NCBI GenBank assembly: GCA_011048475.1
Contig: DSDZ01000187.1
Span: 1 to 7,085, forward strand
DNA from: Bacteroides sp.
GTDB taxonomy: Bacteria; Bacteroidota; Bacteroidia; Bacteroidales; GCA-2748055
DNA length: 7,085 nt
Direction of reading: 5' to 3'
Each line of letters opens with the position of its first letter. Within the stretch, counting starts at the first letter, position 1. The notes beneath the pieces were generated by a model, which did no database searches, was not told the DNA's origin, and worked only from the letters and a program-made list of their open reading frames with translations. Position numbers and translations under genes: made by a program. Positions 1 through 6,784 of this stretch are shown here, one piece after another.

Positions 1-2286
1 AAATGGTGGTTCCTGATCGGTTTTGCTGTGATCCCGCTTTTTGCGCACGGACAGTCTGTGGGGCTTGTGCTGAGCGGGGGAGGGGCAAAGGGAATTGCCC
101 ATATCGGTGTCATCAGGGCGCTTGAGGAAAACAGGATACCCATCGATTACGTGGGTGGAACCTCCATGGGAGCGATCGTGGGGGGGCTGTATGCCATCGG
201 GATGAGCACGGATGAGATGATCCGCATCTTTAAATCCGATCAGTTCCAGAGCTGGTTGAGCGGCAGGATAGATCCCCGGTACAGATATTATTTCAAAGAA
301 GAATACCCGGGTCCTGACATTCTCAGCATCGGGCTCAATTTAAAGGATTCAGTCACCAGGACGCAGCTTCCCATGAGCCTGGTACCCAATCACCTGATGG
401 ATTTTGCTTTTATGGAGATCTTTTCCCGGGCGAGTGCCGCTGCAAACTATAATTTTGACAGTCTGTTCGTCCCTTTTCTCTGCATCAGTGCTGATATCAG
501 CAACAACAGGGAGGTCGTACACAGAAGGGGAAGCCTGACCCAGGCCATCCGTGCATCGATGACCATCCCCCTCTACTTCAGGCCGATTCTCATCGATGGG
601 AACATCATGTATGACGGCGGGATTTATGATAATTTTCCGTTGGAGCAGGTGGAAAACCAGTTCAGGCCCGATGTGATCATCGGTAGCAAGACTGCCGAGA
701 GAAATGAGCCACCGGACGAGTTTGACATCATGGGACAGATCGAGAACATCGTCATGAAACCTGCAGAGTATCACATTGAAAAAGGGAAAGGCATTCTGCT
801 TGACATGAAGTTCAAAAACGCTTCTCTGCTGGACTTCGGAAGGATTGACGAGTATGTGGAGCTTGGGTACAGGACCGCCATGGAGAAGATGGACAGCATA
901 CGGCAGCTTGTGGGTGAGCAGGCGGACGACTCGGTGACCCTTGCCGAGAAAAGAAGAAGCTTCAGGGAAAGATGGCCGGAACTGAGGTTCCGGGATGTAG
1001 AGGTGAGCGGACTGACCGAGGCACAGCAATCCTATGTGGAGAACAGCATCAGGAAGCACGATTCGGTCATTACCCTGGACCAGCTGAGGAGGGAATACCT
1101 GAAACTGGCTCACGACCAAAGCCTGGTCTATCTGTATCCCCTGGCCGTGTATCAGCAGGAGGACAATCTTTTCAGGCTCGGACTGAGGGTTATTCCCAGG
1201 GCTCCCCTTGAAGCAAAATTCGGACTTTTCTTCTCCACGACGGGATTGTCACAGACTTACCTGGGTTTCAGTTACCGGCAGATCTCGGAAGTGAGCACCC
1301 ACCTGAAAGGCAGCATACAGTTCGGTCGGCTGTATGACGGGGTGAATGTGGGGATCCGGTTTGATTATCCCTGGAAGGTCCCGATCTACTTCGATGGAAG
1401 TTTTAATTATAACAGGTTCAATTACAATACATCCAGCCCCCACCTGTTCTTTGAGGACCTGAAACCCTCCTATATCATCGAAAATGAATTCAATTTCCGG
1501 TTCGATGTGGGCATACCCAGGGAAGTGAACGGGGTATTTAAAGGAGGCCTCGGGATCGGGAACAACAGGGAAATCTACTACATGTCCAGGGATTTCACCA
1601 CAGAGGATACATCGGATGTGTCAAATGTCAGCCTCATGTCCCTGTATGTGGCTTCAGAGACAAACACACTGAATAATAAACAATATGCCACAGAAGGGAA
1701 AAAAAGCAGTATATCCCTGCGTGCTGGTTACGGGATCGAGGCTTACAGCCCCGGATCGACCTCAGGCAGGATCACGGATGAGAGACTGAACTATTTCTGG
1801 TTTGCCGCCACAGTTGAGAAAACAGACCATCTGAAGATGAGCCGACGCTTCTCCCTGGGATATTATTATGCCATGCAGGCCACTTTTAAACCACTGCAGG
1901 TGAATTATCTGTCAAGCATCATCGAAGCCCCGGTATTCAGGCCCAATGTGATCACAAAAAGCATGTTCATGAAGGAATACCGTGCCCACCAGTTCATCGC
2001 TGCCGGGATCATGCCGCTGTACAACATCAGCCAGCAGATCCACGCGAAGGCGGAAGCATATGCTTTTTTTCCCTTACAGGAGATACTGTCCGATGAAAAT
2101 AACAATGCGTATCTTGGAAGCTATTTCAACCGGATGAAAACAATTTTTAATGCCTCGCTGAACATTGTCTCACCCGCCGGGCCCCTTGGTTTTCATATCG
2201 GATACATTACAGAAGAGGAAAAACCCTGGGTGTTTCAGCTAAGTTTCGGGTATCTCCTGTTCAACAAAAGATCCACCGAAGAATGA
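1..2286 (+). CDS. Patatin-like phospholipase with POTRA and outer-membrane barrel (type Vd autotransporter-like), 5' partial
   Basis: The reading frame is open from base 1, so the true start lies upstream; the GTG at 28 would cut into the signal peptide and is not the start. Numbering visible residues from base 1, residues 2-17 are the end of a hydrophobic signal peptide with probable cleavage G17|Q18. The patatin domain (about 19-230) has the oxyanion loop GGGAKG (26-31), the nucleophile elbow GTSMG with Ser55 (codon 163-165) and the DGG motif with Asp205 (codon 613-615), so the Ser-Asp dyad is intact and lipid acyl hydrolase activity is expected. A helical linker (to about 320) leads to one POTRA-like domain (about 328-400), then about 350 residues of alternating beta strands ending in the aromatic strand WVFQLSFGYLLF, as in Omp85/BamA-type barrels. 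The order matches PlpD of Pseudomonas and FplA of Fusobacterium. Substrate, and whether the lipase faces outside or the periplasm, cannot be told. It overlaps the next gene by ATGA. Confidence 0.9.
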   Translation, partial: KWWFLIGFAVIPLFAHGQSVGLVLSGGGAKGIAHIGVIRALEENRIPIDYVGGTSMGAIVGGLYAIGMSTDEMIRIFKSDQFQSWLSGRIDPRYRYYFKEEYPGPDILSIGLNLKDSVTRTQLPMSLVPNHLMDFAFMEIFSRASAAANYNFDSLFVPFLCISADISNNREVVHRRGSLTQAIRASMTIPLYFRPILIDGNIMYDGGIYDNFPLEQVENQFRPDVIIGSKTAERNEPPDEFDIMGQIENIVMKPAEYHIEKGKGILLDMKFKNASLLDFGRIDEYVELGYRTAMEKMDSIRQLVGEQADDSVTLAEKRRSFRERWPELRFRDVEVSGLTEAQQSYVENSIRKHDSVITLDQLRREYLKLAHDQSLVYLYPLAVYQQEDNLFRLGLRVIPRAPLEAKFGLFFSTTGLSQTYLGFSYRQISEVSTHLKGSIQFGRLYDGVNVGIRFDYPWKVPIYFDGSFNYNRFNYNTSSPHLFFEDLKPSYIIENEFNFRFDVGIPREVNGVFKGGLGIGNNREIYYMSRDFTTEDTSDVSNVSLMSLYVASETNTLNNKQYATEGKKSSISLRAGYGIEAYSPGSTSGRITDERLNYFWFAATVEKTDHLKMSRRFSLGYYYAMQATFKPLQVNYLSSIIEAPVFRPNVITKSMFMKEYRAHQFIAAGIMPLYNISQQIHAKAEAYAFFPLQEILSDENNNAYLGSYFNRMKTIFNASLNIVSPAGPLGFHIGYITEEEKPWVFQLSFGYLLFNKRSTEE

Positions 2287-3134
2287 AAATAGCCCTTGCA
2301 GGATACAACGGATTTCTCGGAAAAAGGCTCACGGTTGATCTGCCCGGGCATGATTACATCTTGTTGAACAGGGAACTGCTGTACGGAATGCCGGTAATAC
2401 TGGGACGCGCCATTGAAGGGGCGCACATCGTCATCAATATGAGCGGATCACCGATCAATCAGAGGTGGACTGCCGCAAACCGGAAGAAGATATTTAAAAG
2501 CCGACACGGGGTGAATACAAATCTGGTGAAAGCCATCAACGGGCTGGAACAGAAGCCCGAATGCTTCATCACCGTCTCGGCCATCGGAATATACGAAAGC
2601 GGGGGAATACACGATGAATACAGCAGCAGCCAGGGTGAAGGTTTTATGAGTTCGGTGGTGCAGAAGTGGGAGGAACCGTTGGGATTATTGGACGACAGGG
2701 TGAAGCATGTCATTCTAAGGATTGGAATGGTACTGGGAAGAGACGGGGGTGTCATGAACCCTTTCCGGAAAGTCATGCGCCTTGGAATCGCTCCCGTGAT
2801 GGGATCGGGAAAACAGATGGTTTCATTCATTCACATAAGGGATCTGACCGCCTCCATCAGGTTTATCATAGAAAACAGACTGGAAGGGGTGTTTAACCTC
2901 ACCAGCCCGCAACCGGTGGAACACCGAAGTTTTATGAATGCCCTGGCGCGTGAGACAGGAGCATGGCTGAAAATCCGGATCCCCGCATGGATGCTGAAGC
3001 TTGTCATGGGGGAGATGCACATACTCCTTACTGAAGGACAGCACGTGATCCCGTCCCGTCTGACCGAGGAAGGATTCAGATTCATGTATCCCGGTATAGA
3101 CCAGGCCATTAAAAACCTCGTTCAGGAAATTTGA
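2283..3134 (+). CDS. TIGR01777-family NAD(P)-binding epimerase-like protein (YfcH/SulA-like)
   Basis: A 283-residue cytoplasmic protein of the extended SDR/epimerase fold. The N-terminal strand and glycine loop (AGYNGFLG, 6-13) is the GxxGxxG dinucleotide-binding motif. The TIGR01777 signatures follow in order: INMSGSPI (51-58) then RWT (61-63), SAIGIY (99-104), a conserved WE pair (129-130), LRIGMVLG (145-152), FIHIRD (182-187), and a C-terminal DUF1731-like tail (about 234-282) containing PSRLTEEGFRF. The stretch between the first beta-alpha unit and INMSG is shorter than I expect for the family (usual length near 300), so the loop that normally carries a basic residue and an acidic/tryptophan turn is reduced. 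The reaction of this family is not established; the E. coli relative YfcH is a putative NAD-dependent epimerase. The start ATG lies within the upstream stop (ATGA), with no clear Shine-Dalgarno site, which points to translational coupling. Confidence 0.9.
   Translation: MKIALAGYNGFLGKRLTVDLPGHDYILLNRELLYGMPVILGRAIEGAHIVINMSGSPINQRWTAANRKKIFKSRHGVNTNLVKAINGLEQKPECFITVSAIGIYESGGIHDEYSSSQGEGFMSSVVQKWEEPLGLLDDRVKHVILRIGMVLGRDGGVMNPFRKVMRLGIAPVMGSGKQMVSFIHIRDLTASIRFIIENRLEGVFNLTSPQPVEHRSFMNALARETGAWLKIRIPAWMLKLVMGEMHILLTEGQHVIPSRLTEEGFRFMYPGIDQAIKNLVQEI
3124..3129 (+). promoter_or_regulatory. Weak ribosome binding site before the TTG start of the flippase gene
   Basis: AGGAAA ends one base before the TTG at 3131, with its AGG core 4 bases upstream, closer than the usual 5-9 bases. 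It sits inside the preceding gene. With a TTG start and a TTGA overlap, initiation probably depends on ribosomes terminating at 3134 rather than on this site alone. Confidence 0.35.
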
Positions 3135-4606
3135 AAAATCCGATCAAACAATTATTCGGTCAGACAGCGGTATACGGGCTGGGAATCGTTATGCCCCGCG
3201 TACTGAACTACCTCCTGCTGACCCCATTCTATACGAGGATTTTCGAGAGATCCGAATACGGGGTGATCACGGAGCTATATGCATATGTGGTCTTCCTGCT
3301 GGTAATCCTGACCTATGGAATGGAGACGGGCTACTTCCGTTATGCCAGCGACTCCCACAAGAAAGAAAATATATATACAAATGTCCTGTTTTCACTCTTT
3401 GTGACTTCGGCCGTTTTCATTGGCGCTGTCGTGATCTGGTCCGGAAAGATCGGTGCGATGGCGGGATATGCCGGCCATCCGGAATATATCAGGTGGCTGG
3501 CAATGATCGTGGGAATAGATGCTTTCACATCCATCCCGTTCGCGAGGATCAGGCTGTATGACCGTGCCGTGAAATATGCCCTGATCCGGATCGCAGAAGT
3601 TTCGGTGAATATAATGCTCAACTTTTTCTTTCTGTACTATTGTCCACGACACCCTGAGAGTCAGATCGTGGCGATTGTCTACAGGGAAGAAATCGGGGTG
3701 GGATATGTACTGATTTCAAATCTGGCCGCATCAATTTTCAAGTTATCCCTGCTGACAGGAGAAATTTTCAGGGCATTCAGGAACCGGATCGAGCCGGCGA
3801 TCCTAGGGAGATTGCTGAAATATTCCTATCCGCTGCTCATTGCCGGCATGGCAGGGACAATCAATGAAGCCCTGGACAGGGTGCTTTTGAAACACCTGAT
3901 TCCTCCCGATCAGGCACCCATGGAACAGCTGGGGATTTACGGGGCGAATTACAAAATGGCCGTGCTGATGACCCTCTTCGTCCAGATGTTCAAATATGCA
4001 GCAGAACCATTTTTCTTTTCACGCGCATCCGATAAGAATGCCAGGAGACTGTACGCCGATGTAATGACTTTTTTCGTGGTGGCGGGATTGTTCATCTTCC
4101 TGCTGGTGAACCTCTACCTGGATTATTTCATTTTGTTCATCGGGGAGAATTTCAGGGAAGGAGCGCATATTGTTCCGGTGGTGCTGATGGCCAACCTGGT
4201 CATGGGGATCTTCTTCAGCCTGTCCATCTGGTACAAGCTCACCAACAAGACGCTCTACGGAGCGGTTCTGGTCACTGCCGGGGCGCTGGTGACCGTGATT
4301 GTCAACGTTATGTTCATTCCGAGATACGGCTATACCGCTTCGGCCTGGGGACACCTGATCAGTTACAGCCTGATGGTGGTTCTCTCTTACCTGTGGTCAA
4401 AAAAACATTACCCGGTCCCTTACAGGATCGCCAGAATAATCACCTACATCTTGCTGACATTGATGATATTTTACTTCAATCAACTATTTTTGCAGGATGA
4501 TTTCAGGTGGAGGGAAGTGGTCAGGATGGCACTGATGATCATGTTTGGCACGTTTGTTTATTTGCGGGAGAAGGGTACCTTAAACAGCTATAAATACGGA
4601 GGATGA
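3131..4606 (+). CDS. Wzx-like polysaccharide/lipid-linked oligosaccharide flippase (MOP superfamily)
   Basis: A 491-residue inner-membrane protein with about 13-14 hydrophobic segments (for example near 14-31, 45-63, 85-103, 148-170, 228-246, 311-330, 345-366, 374-396, 403-421, 433-452 and 463-477). The N-terminus (KQLFGQTAVYGLG, then LNYLLLTPFYTRIF and SEYGV) is typical of the polysaccharide biosynthesis/Wzx family, which flips undecaprenyl-linked sugars across the inner membrane. The C-terminal half has the usual NLVMGIFF...WYKLTNKT...NVMFIPRYGY pattern. The start is TTG at 3131: a stop in this frame lies at 3110-3112, there is no ATG or GTG between, and the next in-frame ATG (3191, residue 21) would remove half of the first membrane helix. 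It overlaps the previous stop as TTGA and ends 3 bases before dut. No glycosyltransferases are visible nearby, so the cargo is unknown; O-antigen, capsule and another glycan remain possible. Confidence 0.9.
   Translation: MKNPIKQLFGQTAVYGLGIVMPRVLNYLLLTPFYTRIFERSEYGVITELYAYVVFLLVILTYGMETGYFRYASDSHKKENIYTNVLFSLFVTSAVFIGAVVIWSGKIGAMAGYAGHPEYIRWLAMIVGIDAFTSIPFARIRLYDRAVKYALIRIAEVSVNIMLNFFFLYYCPRHPESQIVAIVYREEIGVGYVLISNLAASIFKLSLLTGEIFRAFRNRIEPAILGRLLKYSYPLLIAGMAGTINEALDRVLLKHLIPPDQAPMEQLGIYGANYKMAVLMTLFVQMFKYAAEPFFFSRASDKNARRLYADVMTFFVVAGLFIFLLVNLYLDYFILFIGENFREGAHIVPVVLMANLVMGIFFSLSIWYKLTNKTLYGAVLVTAGALVTVIVNVMFIPRYGYTASAWGHLISYSLMVVLSYLWSKKHYPVPYRIARIITYILLTLMIFYFNQLFLQDDFRWREVVRMALMIMFGTFVYLREKGTLNSYKYGG
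4598..4603 (+). promoter_or_regulatory. Strong Shine-Dalgarno site for dut
   Basis: GGAGGA lies 6 bases before the ATG at 4610, a near-perfect site at near-ideal spacing. It is inside the last codons of the flippase gene, directly before its stop TGA (4604-4606). It supports the 4610 start. Confidence 0.65.
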
Positions 4607-4609
4607 TCC

Positions 4610-5044
4610 ATGGAGGTAAAAATTGTGAACAGGTCCGGAAATCCATTGCCCGCATACAGTACGGCACATTCCGCAGGAATGGATCTCAGGGCGCACCTCG
4701 CCTCACCGGTCAGCCTGAAGCCCCTGGAGAGAAAACTAATTCCCACTGGGTTGTTCATTGAACTACCGGAAGGATACGAGGCGCAAATCAGGCCGAGAAG
4801 CGGTCTGGCTCTGAAACACGGAATCACGGTACTGAATACCCCGGGCACGATCGATGCGGATTACCGGGGCGAGATCAAAATCATCCTGGTCAATATTTCC
4901 GATCGGGAGTTCCTGATCGACAACGGGGAGCGAATCTGCCAGATGGTGATCAACAAAGTGGCAAAGGTTGGCTGGAAAAGCGTGGAATCTCTGGAGGATA
5001 CTGAAAGGGGAGGAGGAGGATTCGGACATACGGGGAAAGGGTAA
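4610..5044 (+). CDS. dut: dUTP diphosphatase (dUTPase)
   Basis: A 144-residue protein of the homotrimeric dUTPase family, which hydrolyses dUTP to dUMP and pyrophosphate, keeping uracil out of DNA and supplying dUMP for thymidylate synthesis. All five motifs are present in order: motif 1 SAGMDLRA (21-28); motif 2 RPRSGLAL (61-68); motif 3 GTIDADYRGEI (79-89), where Asp82 is the expected general base and Tyr85 the residue that excludes ribose; motif 4 GERICQMV (106-113); motif 5 in the C-terminal arm (RGGGGFGHTG, 133-142) with Arg133 and Phe138. The HTG ending instead of the commoner STG is one I associate with Bacteroidota versions. Length and motif spacing are normal, so it should be active. 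It starts 3 bases after the flippase stop and is followed by 33 bases before the TPR gene. It is cytoplasmic and metabolic among mostly envelope genes. Confidence 0.97.
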   Translation: MEVKIVNRSGNPLPAYSTAHSAGMDLRAHLASPVSLKPLERKLIPTGLFIELPEGYEAQIRPRSGLALKHGITVLNTPGTIDADYRGEIKIILVNISDREFLIDNGERICQMVINKVAKVGWKSVESLEDTERGGGGFGHTGKG

Positions 5045-5077
5045 GATGCGTTAATATAGAGAAAGGATTGAAAATAC

Positions 5078-6784
5078 ATGGATATCGCAGGAAAAACCAT
5101 CATACTGATTTGGCTGTTTTCTGTTTTGGGTCTTCAGGGGCACGGACAGGAGTCGCCGGAGAGCAATGACTATCAGTATGCTCTCATTGAAGCGGTCAAG
5201 CAGAAGAACCTGGGAAACATACAGGAAGCGGTCAAGCTCTACAGGCTGGTGGTGCAGGCGAAACCCGATTGTGATGTGGCATATTATGAACTGGGCACCA
5301 TTTATCTGGTCACGGGTCAGCTGGATCTTGCCGAAGAATTCATGGGAAAGGCGTATTCACTGGATCCGGGGAATAAATGGTATACACTGGGATATCTCAA
5401 TGCACTGGGGGCCGGGGAGGATTACGCGGATGCAGCTAAACTATTGAAGGAAAAGATCAGGGCAGTCCCTGACGAGGTGGAGTGGGAATACCAGCTGGCC
5501 AATGTACGTTTCAGTCAGGGAAAAGCAAAAAGGGCGATCAAATTGCTGGAGAAAATAGAAAAGGAAAGGGGTTTCAGCGAGAAGATCACCCTGCTGAAAG
5601 CCTCCATCTACGAAAGCCAGGATAAATACGAACTGGCGAGGGAGGAGATCGAAAAGGTGATGAATCTGTTCCCGGAGGCAGTTCAGTTCCGCATCGCAGC
5701 AGCCGAATTATCCATGAAAGAAGGCGATGAGGACCGGGCTGCGGAATATTATCATGATATCCTCGAGATTGACAGCACCAATATTTTTGCCCTGACGAAT
5801 CTGACGGACTATTACAGGAAACAGGAGAATTATCAGAAGAGCTTTCAATACCTGACAAGCTCTTTCCGGAATGAGCTGATAGATGTGAAGCGGAAGATGG
5901 CCATCCTGTCGTATTACCTGTCTGAAGAACGATTCATCAATGAATACCCGGAGGAGTTAGAAACCTTGTTTAATGTGCTCCTTGAGATGCATCCGGAAGT
6001 TTCAGAAATAAAGCTGATGGCCGCGGACTTTCATCTGGAGCGAAGGGACTATGAAGCAGCGTTTTACCAGTTACAGGATTTCCTGGATACAGGCGAGGGC
6101 AGTTATCCTGTTTACATGCAGGCAATTTTCCTTGCCAATGCGGCCGGATTGAATGATGATCTCATCCGTATGACGGATAAGGCGATGGCACAGTATCCGG
6201 ATAGTGCGGACATCCGTTTTTTCAGGGGCATCGGCATGTACGAGGAGCAGCGATATGAGGAGGTGGTCACGAACTTCGAGCAATTTTCCTTTCAGGAGCT
6301 CAGCAGGAAGGAATACATGATGCAATCGAAAATGCTTTATGCAGAAGCGCTGTACCGAACCGGGGACTATCAGCGATCGGACGCTGTGTTCGAAGCGCTG
6401 ATCGAAGAGGATCCCGAGAATTTTATGGTGCTGAACAATTTCAGTTACTATCTTGCCGAAAGGGGAGAAATGCTGGAAAAGGCTGAAAAGTGGAGCAGGA
6501 GGGTCATTACGAACCAGCCGGACAATTTCACATACCTGGACACCTATGCCTGGGTGTTGTTCAAGATGGAGGAGTATGAAAATGCCGAAAAATATATCCT
6601 GGAGGCACTGAGAAAGGGAGGAGAAAATGATCCGGAGGTGAACGAACATGCCGGAGATATCATGAAAGCACTGAAGAGTTACGAGATGGCAGAATCATAT
6701 TACGACAAAGCAATCATCCTGGGCGGGCAAAGGACCGTACTGGAAGAGAAAATTGAAGGGCTTAAAAATGCCGGCGATAAATAA
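5078..6784 (+). CDS. Exported tetratricopeptide-repeat protein
   Basis: A 568-residue protein with an N-terminal signal peptide (Lys6, hydrophobic 7-19, predicted cleavage in GHG|Q at 23/24) and no lipobox, so it is probably a soluble periplasmic protein or a peripheral partner of the outer membrane. The mature part is almost wholly TPR helices, with repeats recognisable near 33-64, 67-98, 135-167, 169-200, 202-234, 310-340, 344-376, 377-409, 414-447, 449-483, 485-517 and 519-551, and a more irregular stretch at about 262-310. The last repeats (NNFSYYLAERG, then LDTYAWVLFKM, then EHAGDIMKAL) follow the NALGYTLAD / DSMGWVLY / HLGEVLW pattern of proteobacterial TPR proteins encoded next to lolB, such as LbcA. 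No enzyme motif is seen; a scaffold or adaptor role is likely. ATG 5078 is the first possible start because TGA lies at 5069-5071; AAAGGA at 5062-5067 is a moderate ribosome site with a 10-base spacer. Its end overlaps the next gene by 17 bases. Confidence 0.92.
   Translation: MDIAGKTIILIWLFSVLGLQGHGQESPESNDYQYALIEAVKQKNLGNIQEAVKLYRLVVQAKPDCDVAYYELGTIYLVTGQLDLAEEFMGKAYSLDPGNKWYTLGYLNALGAGEDYADAAKLLKEKIRAVPDEVEWEYQLANVRFSQGKAKRAIKLLEKIEKERGFSEKITLLKASIYESQDKYELAREEIEKVMNLFPEAVQFRIAAAELSMKEGDEDRAAEYYHDILEIDSTNIFALTNLTDYYRKQENYQKSFQYLTSSFRNELIDVKRKMAILSYYLSEERFINEYPEELETLFNVLLEMHPEVSEIKLMAADFHLERRDYEAAFYQLQDFLDTGEGSYPVYMQAIFLANAAGLNDDLIRMTDKAMAQYPDSADIRFFRGIGMYEEQRYEEVVTNFEQFSFQELSRKEYMMQSKMLYAEALYRTGDYQRSDAVFEALIEEDPENFMVLNNFSYYLAERGEMLEKAEKWSRRVITNQPDNFTYLDTYAWVLFKMEEYENAEKYILEALRKGGENDPEVNEHAGDIMKALKSYEMAESYYDKAIILGGQRTVLEEKIEGLKNAGDK
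6755..6760 (+). promoter_or_regulatory. Ribosome binding site deciding the start of the DUF4292-type gene
   Basis: GAAGGG lies 7 bases before the ATG at 6768, inside the end of the TPR gene. It favours 6768 over the next in-frame ATG (6804), which would leave too short a signal peptide before Cys22. Confidence 0.45.

Noticed and set aside
28..30. GTG as the start of the patatin gene
   Set aside because: The same frame is open to base 1 and encodes hydrophobic signal-peptide residues before it, so the start is outside the window.
349..1119. 256-codon open frame on the - strand
   Set aside because: It lies fully inside the patatin gene, has no domain-like composition, and the + strand protein has clear catalytic motifs throughout.
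5006..5020. Purine-rich run resembling a very strong Shine-Dalgarno site
   Set aside because: It encodes the glycine run of dUTPase motif 5 and no start codon lies at a suitable distance; the next gene starts 57 bases later with its own site.
5045..5077. Largest intergenic gap as a promoter or terminator
   Set aside because: Only 33 bases, with no inverted repeat or T-run and no TAnnTTTG motif; it appears to hold just the ribosome site for the TPR gene.
5782..5789. Second TAnnTTTG match (TATTTTTG)
   Set aside because: It is in the middle of the TPR gene with no TTG at the right distance upstream, and no gene start follows within a useful distance.
6071..6649. 192-codon open frame on the - strand
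   Set aside because: It is antisense to regular TPR coding sequence; its His/Leu/Phe-rich translation is what reversed acidic TPR codons give.
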